Assembly: GCA_033816765.1 (NCBI GenBank)
Contig: CM066287.1
Span: 124,001-188,000, forward strand
DNA from: Nothopassalora personata
Taxonomy: Eukaryota; Ascomycota; Dothideomycetes; Mycosphaerellales; Mycosphaerellaceae
Direction of reading: 5' to 3'
Length of the DNA: 64,000 nucleotides
The stretch's first letter is position 1. Each line of letters begins with the position of its first letter. The notes under the pieces are model-generated. The model was not told the origin of the DNA. It ran no database searches and saw only the letters and a list, made by a program, of their open reading frames with translations. Position numbers and translations under genes: made by a program. Below are positions 52,297-62,470 of the stretch, one piece after another.

Positions 52297-52664
52297 TGTC
52301 TACTAACCACCCTATGTAGGCCTGTCCGAGTTGTGGTAGTATAGAGCGGTGCTTACGTAAGTAGGGGTATTTACCGGTCCCGGGACCGGGAAATTAGGTC
52401 ACGTGACGAGCAGCGCAGTAGCTAGATAAACAAGAAGATTAGCGGACCCTAAACCCCTATGCCCTCTACTCGAGAGGTATAAATTGAATTGTTGCCTTAA
52501 TGCTACGCTTATAATGCTTAGCTACGCAGTATATATCTTAATAGCTATACTAGGTCCTACTAGCTTACCTAAATGTCTAATTAAACCTAAATGAAATTAG
52601 GGCAAGTTAGACCTAAGGGACCCCCTCTAAACCTAAGGTTAACACAACCCATTAGTCGTTAATA
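52297..52664 (-). repeat. 5' LTR of the giant gypsy element
   Basis: Direct repeat of 40081-40448, with the palindrome at 52369-52394 and GTCACGTGAC at 52398-52407, both kept although the element is RIP-mutated. Confidence 0.85.
52369..52394. repeat. Palindrome copy 4 (core CCGGTCCCGGGACCGG)
   Basis: Same position within the LTR as copy 1. Confidence 0.9.
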
Positions 52665-52667
52665 CTA

Positions 52668-53050
52668 CCTAGCTTATCCTTAGCGATGTAGACTAGCGCC
52701 TAAGTATCCCTAGAGCTCCTAGTAATAGTTCTAGAATTGCCCTACTTAAGATCCGCCTCCTATTCTCTAACTCCCTCTCTTAGGATAAGGTTACTACCCT
52801 AATTCGTTAGTTCTATAGCGTCTTAGTACTAATAACGACTCTTAGGAGAGTGCTATAATAAACTCGACTTCCTATAAGAGGGGTTCTAGAGGCTCTAGCG
52901 GTTCTAGTAGTAAGTAGTAGTCTAGAGGGTATACTTACTTTAGGTCTTAGTAAGGTTCTTAGGATCTAGTTAGGACTAAAGGATAAAATAGCTGTTATAA
53001 GTAAGGGCGGTCTTCTTCTCTATTTCCTTTTGCTTTTACTTTTAATACTA
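52668..53050 (+). pseudogene. Continuation of the antisense ORF of the copia element
   Basis: The plus-strand frame from 39200-40080 appears to continue after the giant insertion (SDVD.RLSIPRAPSNSSRIA..). It is RIP-broken and weakly supported. Confidence 0.25.
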
Positions 53051-53339
53051 TAGCTCCCTAGAATTAGAGTCTATAATAACAAACTAGATCTTACCTTAAA
53101 AGGTAGTTCTAAAGTAAGCGTCTCTATAGCCTAGTTATATAAGTATTGTAAGATATATAATACTATAAATAAATCTAGCCCTTAAAGCTAATAAATAAAA
53201 GCTTTCCTCTACTATCTCCTAATAAATGAAATATTGCTTTATAGATACTTATAAACAAATAAAGATCTTACTATATATAAATAAAAGTGTAGTTAACTCC
53301 TAGAAACCTCCCTTAGAGGATATAGTTTAGTGACTTTAG

Positions 53340-55930
53340 TTTTATAAGCTAATCTATAAGCTACTATATAGTAGGGATATACTTAACTATAATTAAGCCT
53401 TCTTTATAAACCTGTCTATAAAAGTAGTTCCTAAGTCTAATATATTTAGTTCTTTTATAGTTAGTGTAATCTCTAACTAGCTTAATAGTAGACTAGTTGT
53501 CTATAAAGATCTTAAAGGCTTAAGCCTTATAGTTAGTTATTTTCTAGGTTTTATAGAGTAGATTTCTTAACTATATTACTTCCCTATAGTATTTAGTTAA
53601 GGCTATATACTCTGCTTTAGTACTTAATAGTACTATCTCTTTCTATAGGTTAGACTTCTAGATTATAGGCCCTCTAGCTATTTTAACTAGGAGTCCTAAG
53701 GTTAATCTGCCTATTAGATCTCTAGAGAAATTAGAGTCTATATAGATCTCTAGCTTTAGGGATTATATCTTTCTAAAGATTAGGCACTTATCGATTGTTC
53801 TAGTAATATATCTCTAAATATGCTTTACTATAGCAATATACTCTACTAAAGGATTAGCTAAGAATTTAGCTAAGTGGTTTATTATATAGGAGATGTCTAG
53901 CCTCGTCTAGTTAGCTTAGTACTAGAGTTCCCTAATTAATATATTAAATAGATTGTGATCCTATATATTGTATTGCTCTTTATAAGCTTTATATAGGCGG
54001 TTAAGGGGATACTTAACACTTTTAGCTAAGTCTAGGCTATGTTTCTAAAGTTTCTCTAAAGTATAGTGCTTTTAGGAGATATAGAGATCTCTATTCTTTT
54101 TACTCTTTAGTTATATGCCTAGGAAAAGGTTAGTATTAATAGTTTTAATAGAGTACTTGTTCTTTAGTCTAGTAATGTACTTATTAATCTTCTAATTACT
54201 ATTGCTAAAGATCTAAAAGTTATCTATATATAGGAGAACTAAAAGATTCTCCCCCTAAAAGAGACATATATTAGAATTAAGTCTCTTTAGGCCTAATTCT
54301 TCTAGAGCTTCCTTAGTATTATAGTACTAGAGGTTGTAGCTTGTTTTAGTCTATAAAGTCCCTTCTTAATTTCTAGGACTTTATTAGATAGGTCTTTCTT
54401 AATAAGCTCTACGCCTTCTAATAGTTTAATATATAAAGGTCTGTTAATATTAGGGTTTATCAATGCTGTTTTAACATTAATCTATCTCCTCCTCTAGCTA
54501 AGAACTATGTATAGGGCTAGGAGAATTCTACTTGTTAGTAGTCTTAGGGTTAGAGTAAAGGTCTTAATATAGTCTATGCCTTGCTTTTAGGTAAATCCCT
54601 TAGCTACCTATCTAGCTCTACGCTTCTTAATAGACCTATTAGAAAGATACTTATAGTATAGGACCTATTTTCCTATAAGTAGTTTCCTACCCTTAGGGAC
54701 TTTCTATAATAGGATCTATATAATATATTCTATGTCTTCTAAGGAGTTAAATTCCTTTCTAATTGCCCTAAACTATTTAGCTCTATTAGGTCTATTTAAT
54801 GCTTTAGTTAGGGTAGTAGGATCTATAAGCTTCCTATTCTTTATATTATCTATAGCTAATATAGCGAATACTTTCTTAAGTTTACTATAATTTATAATTA
54901 GATCTATTCTGTCTTAAACTTCTCCTTATTAGCTTAGGATAGACCTTAGCTTATTTAGTCTTTATAGGCTTATAAGTCTAATCTCTCTTCCTCTTACTAA
55001 TATATAGGGTAGGGTAGAATAGTATTATAGCCTAATTAGGGTCTTCTTATATAGCTAGGGCTATGTCTTTATAGGTAGCTAGAGCTGCTTCTTTATATTA
55101 TAGCTCTTTAGACTAAGGAGTCTAAGGCTTATACTCTATAGGAGATTATTCCTAGAGCTAGGGGGATATATCTCTAGATAGTAGATGTAAATCTTCTATT
55201 ATATACTCCCCCTAAGACTAACCTTAGTTAGGGGAGTCTTGTTACGAAGCCCTTTATGTTTTAGGTTAGTTACTATGCTACTATAGCTCTCCCTCTAGCT
55301 ATATAGCTCCCCCTAAAGGTTTATAGGGTTGTTAACTCGCTTCTAGCGCGTATAGCGCTTTATAAGGTATATAAATGCCCTTATGCTTATAGTAAGGGTC
55401 CTTAGGGTTATCCTAGGGATGTCTTAGGAAGGTAATCTTATTATCTAGGACAGCATCCTTATTACTAGTAGTAAGCTAGGAGCTCTTAATAGTCTATCCT
55501 ATCTGCTTCCCCTAAGCGACCTCCTTACCTATAGGGATTTAGTATTATATGTTCTATAGGAAATCCTTATTAAAAGTTATATAGGGGGTGTAGGCTATCT
55601 TATAGACCTATTTACCCTTCTTCTACTATAGCTTCTATAGTAGGTAGTTAGTTCATAAACTACCCTAGAATCCTATATACTACTATATGTCGGCTCTTGC
55701 GGAGAACTTCTTAGACTTAGTATAATTTTCGTTATGTTTATATGCTTTATATCTAAACCTTCTTACATTCCTTAAGTCTATCTCTTTAATATTAATACCT
55801 AGGTCCTTTTTAAAGTCTTTCTATAGTACATTCTTCATTATTAAGTTCAAGAGGCGGTTCGTAATATAGTATACAAAGTCTATAGCTAGGGGCTAGAGAT
55901 TCTATAGTAAGCTAGAGTCTATAAGCATAG
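53340..55930 (-). pseudogene. pol: copia pol remnant (RT-RNase H, part of integrase)
   Basis: Minus-strand translation gives Ty1/copia signatures: LLVLLYIDN at about 54236-54210 (YVDD with Asp->Asn), RELQYQANQTRLDISYIINH, and the RNase H end LEIYIDSNFSRDL..GGPI..LLSTKAEYIALT.. near 53760-53600. All Q/W codons are prone to stops. The upstream integrase region is poorly readable. Confidence 0.75.
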
Positions 55931-55936
55931 CTCTAG

Positions 55937-56399
55937 TGTTACGGGTTAGATTGAGCTAATGCTTAGCGACTAATTAGAGCCTCTACATTTGAGTGGGCGT
56001 AACTACAGCCGGAAAGGCACAGCTACCGTAGAGTAATCTGTTACTCTATATAATCTATAAAACAGATCAATAGATTAGAATAGAGCACGACACTAATTGA
56101 TCTATTGCTCTATATAATCTATAAAGTAGATTAACCGATTAGAGCAGATCAATAATAATTTCCTTTGTATTTAGGAACGCTAAGAATCCCTTATAGCTTC
56201 GAGGCGTTCAACTTACTGTTTAATATCACTATTTAGAATACACTATAACCTAACCTCTACCTTACTGCTACTTAGTCTTTATAAGACAAGATAGCTACTA
56301 CTTTATTACTCTCCCTTAACTTCCTATCGGCCCGAGAACAAACCCGATTAAGCTTGTCTTCTTAACTTATGATATTATTAGGTTATACTAAACCTAACA
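55937..56399 (+). repeat. 5' LTR of chromovirus F (RIP-mutated)
   Basis: TGTTACGGGTTAG..AACCTAACA. The R/U5 half is shared with copy E (reverse complement of about 3119-3300). The U3 half is unlike those of A, B and E. Confidence 0.75.
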
Positions 56400-56419
56400 G
56401 CTTTAAACGCCCTCTACGA

Positions 56420-58450
56420 TAGGAGACCAATAGAGTAAACGGGGAACACCCGCCCCTAGTAAAGCAAGTAGAGCCCGACGACCTTAGACCGCGAACGATG
56501 CTATTAATGCCTTAGCTACTTATATAGGTAACGACACCCTTAAGGTTAGTAAGCTAGAATACTACTATAGCGACCGAGACAAGTTCGACACTTAGGTTTC
56601 TTAGATAGACATGTACTTCTTATTTAACTCTATGCCTAAGAACCTTAAGCCTATCTTTACTACTACCTTTTTAAGAGGACGAGCATAATATTAGGTTAAA
56701 CTATTCCTTAGGAAATACCTAGATAGCAACGGAGAAGACAATGCTGACGGAATCTTTAGGTTATATAACTATGTTAAGTATACTATAAAGAGCGTCTTTA
56801 GTGTCTCTAATAAGATTACTACTACCGTTCGTGTTATTTAGCATTTAACCTAGAAGACATCTACTACCGAATATGCTACTAAATTCTAGGAATACGCGCA
56901 ACTTACCGATTAGGACGACGAAGCACTTTAAGTTATATACCGAAGAGGACTAAAGGAGCATATTAAGGACGAGTTAATAAGGGACGGTCGGAAGATCGAT
57001 AGCTTAGGCGACCTCGTTAGAGTTACGATTAATCTTAACGATAAGCTCTACGAGAGAGCTATAGAACGACGATACGATTCTAAGGTATCCGGAAAGGCTA
57101 GATATATACTAGGCTATAATAACCGTAATAGAGGCTTCTACGACAACTATAATAATAAGCCTAGGGACAAACCGTACTATAGACTATAGCTAATAGAACT
57201 CGACGTTACCGAGAAAGGTCGTAAGATTAGGAATAGTAACGGGAATAGAGTATCCCGGAGTTCGAAAGGAACATAAACTTACTACGGATATAGTAAACCT
57301 AGCTACCTAGTAAGGGACTGCCGCGGTAAGAATATAGTACGCCGCGAACAGTTTAACATAATATAACCCCGAACTAGTAAATCTAAGAGTAGCGTTAGAT
57401 CTTAAGGAGATACCGACTATACTCGGAGAGTAGGAGAGAGAGCTAGTAATAGAAGCACGACGCCTCTCCTAGACCCCTTAGAAGGACAAGGAGGGTACTA
57501 TAGGTAGTAAATAACAGTTATTCTATTTAATGCGAAGAACTAACTACGATAGTTTAATATAATAATACGAAGAGTCGACTACGAGATCGAATCCGAGTCT
57601 CGAAATAGTTATAGAAGCCTTTATTAGCGATTCTATTACTAAGACTCGTATTAAGTTCACTACGCCGCGAAGTTAGGCGTAGGGTATTAGCCTTAACAAC
57701 TAAGAGGAACCCTAGGAGCGACGTATAGGCAAAACGCTACGCTCCGAGAAGTAGACATCGACGAGTCCTGCTTTAACGACGATAGAAGCGATAAGGAAAA
57801 CTAGGACCTAGGATAGAACGGATCGTAGTTACCGGAACTATAGGAAGAAAGTTAAGAAACTACCGGGCTAGAGATTATCGAAGAAGATTAAGATCCGGAA
57901 GAATTAAGCGAAGAAGATTCCTCTAAAGGAGAAGAGAGCGATACTAACGACAATAATAAACAACTAACCTTTACGATCAATGTACCTAAGAAATTATATA
58001 ACATAATCGTACACCTATAAAGAAGGTACGAGGAGTTCCTACCTAAGATAGGCGGACGAAGGATACTATACTCTATTAAGTTTAATAAGACACTCGACAC
58101 CCTACGAGGCATAGCCTAGGGATACCTACTTATAGAAACAACCGAGAATCTAGTAACCGCTATTATAGAACGACTACCGATAGGGAGCCGAATAATAGGA
58201 ACCGGATATCTTATACCGTTAGGAACATTTATATAGAATAAATTACGTAACGTAGTATAACACGCACGCGTACTCTACTTAGAAACGTAGAAGATCTAGG
58301 AACGTTACTAAATATAGGTGTAGATATAGAAAGGCTCGCGCTAGGTTTAAGCAGAGGCCTCGAGACACGAAGCACGACGTTCTATATACGAATAGGGAAA
58401 AGGATCAACTCCCTAGGAATAAGCGACCGAAGGGAGTTATATAATATAGA
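56420..58450 (+). pseudogene. gag: gag remnant of chromovirus F
   Basis: RIP-mutated equivalent of the Gag at 24370-26391. It still shows the acidic tail region (EEDSSKGEESDTNDNN near 57930) and a decayed zinc knuckle near 57290. Confidence 0.75.
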
Positions 58451-58459
58451 AAAGGCTTA

Positions 58460-61308
58460 AGCATTACTAACGATAATAGTGTTTCGAACTAAAATTATCG
58501 TTAACGGGCATAAGACAGATGCTATAATAGATTTCGGAGCAAGCGGGAACTTTACCTCCGAATTATTTATTATAAGACATAGGATCGCTACCTATAAGAA
58601 GAAAGAGGGTTATAAAGTAATCGCGGTAGACGGATTATCCTTACCTAGTATAGAGCGCGAGACGATACCGCTACTACTTACTATCTAACGGTACTACGAG
58701 GAGATTATCTTAGATATTACTAACATAGCTAGTTATAACATCGTACTACGTATACCTTAGTTAAGAAAGCATAATCTAGTAATCGACTAGAGAAGAGGAG
58801 TACTTACATTTAGGGAATGCGATTACGTTATCGATATTTAGCCTACGTAGTAGTAGCGTTTACTAGTAGATAAGGTAAGGAAATAGCTAAACGAGATATA
58901 GCTTACGCCGACTATAAGGGTAGAAGAACTACCTTCGACCGGGATAGACACTAGCGTAGGGCCGCCGGGTTACGAAGTTACTAGTAGTAATAGAAGTAAC
59001 GTACTATCGAAGGATACTAACATCTTAGAGTTAAGTATTCCTAAGGAGTATCGTAAGTAGTCGCGACTCTTTAAAGAGGAAAGAGGTAAGGATGCCTTAC
59101 CTAAGTACTAACTATAGGATTATAAGATAAACATTTAGCTAGGGAAAGAGCCTCTATAGGGACCCCTATATTAAATGTCTAAGAAAGAGCTATAGACCCT
59201 ACGAGAATAGCTAAAGGAGAAGCTAGCTAAAGGATAGATAAGAAGATCTACCTTAAGTATAGGAACTCTATACATATTCGTTCTAAAAGCAAACGGGAAG
59301 TTACGACTCGTATAAGACTATAGGAAGTTAAACGAAATTACGATTAAGAACCGATACCCGCTACCTAACATCGAAGAAGTATAAGATAGATTAACCGGAT
59401 TAGACTAGTACACGAAGATTAACCTACGAGATGCCTTCTACGCTATACGGATAGTAGAAGGAGAAGAATAGAAAACCGCTTTTAGAACAAGATACGGACT
59501 TTGCGAATTCTTAGTTATGTTAATAGGATTAACTAACGCACCCGTATCCTATTAGGACCTTATTAACGAAACACTTAGAGACCTACTCGACGTATACGTT
59601 ATCGCTTATATAGACGACATATTAGTCTACACGAAAGGATCCCTTTAGAATTATATAAAGTAAGTCTAGGACGTATTCAAACGACTTACGCGTTTAGGAT
59701 TTAAGACAGCGCCCGAGAATTGCGAATTCTACAAGAAAGAAGTTCAATTCTTAGGCTTTATTATTAGTACTATAGGGATAACGATCGACCCTACGAAGAC
59801 ATAGTTAATTAGAGAATGGCTAGAACTAAAAACAGTTAAGGACGTATAATTATTCCTTAGACTAGCGAACTATAACCGGCCATTCATTAAGGACTACGTA
59901 AAGACAATAGTACTAATAACGATGCTTATAAGAAAAGACGTTACCTAGAAATAGGGAAAGGAACAGATTAAAGCGTTTAAGAAACTTAAGGAATAATGCG
60001 CTTTAGCCCCTACGCTTCGACTATTCGATAGTAGTAAGGAAGTCTACATCGAGACCGATACGTCTAATATAGCAATAGGCGCGTATCTAACATAGACACA
60101 CGATAGGTAGAGACACCTAGTAGCCTATTACTCCTGGAAAATAACTATAGCGGAATAGAACTACGACATCTATAATAAAGAGCTTCTAGCTATTATTGCT
60201 ACTATATAACATTAGAGAGTATATATTGAGGGCCTACCGAAGTTAACGATTCTTTCTAACTATAAGAATCTTACGTACTTTACGACGACGAAAGAACTTA
60301 CCCGAAGGCAAGCCCGCTAGTCGGAGCTACTAGGATAGTATAAGTTCGAAATTAAATATACTCTAGGAAGAGAGAACGGCCGCGCCGACGCGCTAAGCCG
60401 AAGAAGCGACTATATAGAAGGAAAAGAACTAGTATAACACAAAGTACTAAAGACGAACCCCGACGGAAGTCTTAGCGCTAACATAAGAGAATTTAATAAC
60501 ATCGTACGGATATTAGGCAATAAGGACGAGCAATTCCCTATATCGTAAGGGAAATACTAGATACTAAAGGATCGAGAAGAAGAATATATACGACAACATT
60601 ACGACGGACTAACTTATAGACACCCTAGAACTTTAAAGACAATAGACCTAATATAACGCAGTTTCTTATTCCTATAGATAAGACTTAAGGTGTTACGCTA
60701 CATTAAACAATACGTACACTACTAACGAAACAAGGCTACGAGATATATAAAATACGGTTACCTACAGTTTAGGACACTACCGACGAAACTATAGGACGAA
60801 GTTATAATAGACTTTATTACGAAACTCCTACCGTTAAGAGACTAAGTTACGAAATAACTATACGACATAATACTAGTTATAGTTAATAGACTTATAAAAT
60901 ACGTATACTTCATTCCTACATTAGAGACCTATAATATAGAGCAGCTCGGATACCTCGTACTAGATAGACTTATCCGATACTACGGATTCCCTTAAACGTT
61001 TATAACGGATAGAGATAAGCTATTTATATCGAACTACTAGAAAACGCTTATAGGAACGATTAGAATAAGACATAAGCTATCTATAGCATATTATCTAGAA
61101 ATAGACGGATAAACGGAAAGGATGAATTAAACACTCGAACAATACCTACGACACTATATTAACTACGTATAAGACAACTAGGTTTTATTACTACTAATAG
61201 CGTAGATTACACTAAATAACCATAAATTAGAGACAACCTTAACGACACTATTCTATACGAACTTTAGTAAAGATCCTAACCTATTTAGAACACCTAGATC
61301 TTACCTAT
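58460..61308 (+). pseudogene. pol: pol remnant of chromovirus F
   Basis: Protease block at 58479-58688 still open (IVNGHKTDAIIDFGASGNF, DSG mutated to DFG). RT reads YIDD near 59607. RNase H and the start of integrase follow with stops. It ends abruptly in integrase. Confidence 0.8.
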
Positions 61309-61717
61309 TGTTATTGTCTCGTTCCAGGGCTAGTCTCAAAAGAGAGATAAGTCAAGTCACGTGGCGGTATTATTCTTTGGAGAGGCTGAAGCAAGCTGAG
61401 CGAAGATAAATGATAGGAATAAGAGTTGTATTCCAATCAGTGAGATAGTAACATGAGTTGAACGCATCAGAACCATAAGGGTTTCTAGCGTTCCTAAATA
61501 CAAAGGAGATAGAGCGTTTGCTCTCCGTGCTCTCCATGCTCTCCATGCTCTCTCGAGATCACCGAGATCAACGAGATCAAGGAGATCACTTCAGTTGCTC
61601 TCTCGGTTCCTTGGTTTTATTCCTGCGGGTGAGAGAGCACTTCTCGGGCGGAAGCGCCCACCAATTGTGGAGGTCTGATTGGTTAGCTTCCTTCAGCCCC
61701 AGATCAGAACCGTAACA
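61309..61717 (-). repeat. 3' LTR of chromovirus B
   Basis: The first about 200 bases (plus strand) match the LTR of A with a few changes. From about 61510 the U3 is a different sequence with CTCTCCATG repeats and GAGATCA repeats. Both ends remain TGTTATTG..CGTAACA. GTCACGTGGC is at 61356-61365. Confidence 0.9.
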
Positions 61718-61735
61718 CCATCCCCCTTTTAGCCT

Positions 61736-61752
61736 AGCTCTGTCCCAGAGCT
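61736..61752. other. Hairpin homologous to 20209-20225
   Basis: AGCTCTG-TCC-CAGAGCT, with two compensated stem pairs relative to element A. Confidence 0.55.
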
Positions 61753-61793
61753 TCATAAGTCATGTTTGTACTTCCTTTTCGTGTCTCGCAACG

Positions 61794-62357
61794 ATGTCTT
61801 TTTCCTCCCAATCCAAATCTACCGCTCGCCGCAAGAAGAAAGCCCAGCAGATCTTTCGTGACGGTGATACCGCGATGCGTCCGTGTGATTCTTGTCAAAA
61901 GGAGGGCCGTGTGTGCAAGGTGCACATCTCATCTGGTCGCTGTTCCGAGTGCTGGCAGCGGAATCTGAAGAGTTGCAATGCGAGGGTAACCGAGGGCGAG
62001 TGGAAGCGCTTATCGCTTCAGCGGAAGAAATTGTTGCAGGAACTGGATACCGCGAAGAGGATTCTTGGTGAAAGGTAGGATGCCTTAATGGAAGCGCATG
62101 CAAAGGAAATGCGCCTCCGTAAGCAATTGGATGCGGTTGATCAGAAGGTTGCGGAGGGTCGTTCGTTGGAAGATCGGTTGTTGCTAGACGAGGATCCAGG
62201 GGCGCAGGAGTACGCTGTAGCAGACGCGGATCCTAGTGCTCCCAATCTGTCCTTGTCTCCTTGGACCTGGAGTGCTGTCGAAGGTCTTCCGGACGACTTC
62301 TGGCTTTCTCCTTCTGGCGAGACGGTGCCGTCGGTGGCTCAGCCGTCTCCTTCGTAA
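61794..62357 (+). pseudogene. Antisense ORF of chromovirus B with one in-frame TAG
   Basis: Same architecture as 20266-20805: basic start (STARRKKKAQQ), cysteine cluster (PCDSCQKEGRVCKVH..GRCSEC..KSC), coiled coil split by TAG at 62076-62078, acidic tail with SPWTWSAVEGLPDDFW. Apart from the stop the frame is intact at 187 codons. The coding sequence has diverged far more from A than the neighbouring pol, while the leader before the ATG is nearly unchanged. Confidence 0.65.
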
Positions 62358-62397
62358 GGGTATTTATTTGTAAGTTGTGTCCCTGTTCTTATCAATC

Positions 62398-62470
62398 GGC
62401 TGGGTAGCTCAGTGGTAGAGCGCAAGCTGTCTACACTCTTGAGGTCGTGGGTTCGATTCCTACTCCAGTC
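62398..62470 (+). ncRNA. tRNA-like sequence in chromovirus B
   Basis: 73 nt, same length and layout as 20845-20917: acceptor GGCTGGG/TCCAGTC, A box TAGCTCAGTGGTAGAG, B box GGGTTCGATTCC, abnormal anticodon arm. A TTTT run follows shortly after (about 62475), as for a pol III terminator. Confidence 0.65.

Larger units (their letters stand above)
40081..52664 (-). mobile_element. Giant (12.6 kb) RIP-degraded Ty3/gypsy-like retrotransposon
   Basis: Direct 368-bp repeats at both ends (40081-40448, 52297-52664) act as LTRs. A polypurine tract (plus strand TCCTCCCCT) borders the left LTR on the inside, and gag starts near the right LTR on the minus strand (52027). gag is at about 48400-52027, pol at about 44600-48200, and about 3.5 kb of extra coding-like sequence lies at 41020-43960. 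A possible TACTA duplication fits if the LTR is taken as 40080-40446. A 26-bp near-palindrome occurs in each LTR and at two internal module borders. A non-RIP retroposon sits at 49250-50009. Confidence 0.8.
38571..55936 (-). mobile_element. RIP-degraded Ty1/copia retrotransposon, interrupted and 5'-truncated
   Basis: The 3' LTR is at 38571-38749 (TGTTG.. on the plus strand, other end TG->TA mutated) and is bordered by a polypurine tract (plus strand CTCCCCCTTT). Minus-strand copia pol lies at 53340-55930. The giant gypsy element 40081-52664 inserted between the two parts. The 5' part was removed or displaced by chromovirus F at 55937. An antisense ORF remnant lies between the 3' LTR and pol. 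Confidence 0.75.
55937..61308 (+). mobile_element. RIP-degraded chromovirus F, truncated by element B
   Basis: Plus-strand copy of the chromovirus family: 5' LTR 55937-56399, gag at about 56420-58450, pol from 58460 until it breaks off in the integrase region at 61308, where element B inserted. Mutations are RIP-type. The primer-binding site (CTTTAAACGCCCTC) matches GGCGTTCAA in its LTR after one RIP change. Confidence 0.9.

Noticed and set aside
40130..52400. CRISPR-like array from spaced palindromes
   Set aside because: Only four copies, about 4 kb apart, in a eukaryotic retroelement; no spacers.
20845..62470. Compensatory A-T/G-C change in the acceptor stem of the two tRNA-like copies as proof of selection
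   Set aside because: Both changes are also RIP-type (TG->TA and CA->TA), so mutation bias can explain them.
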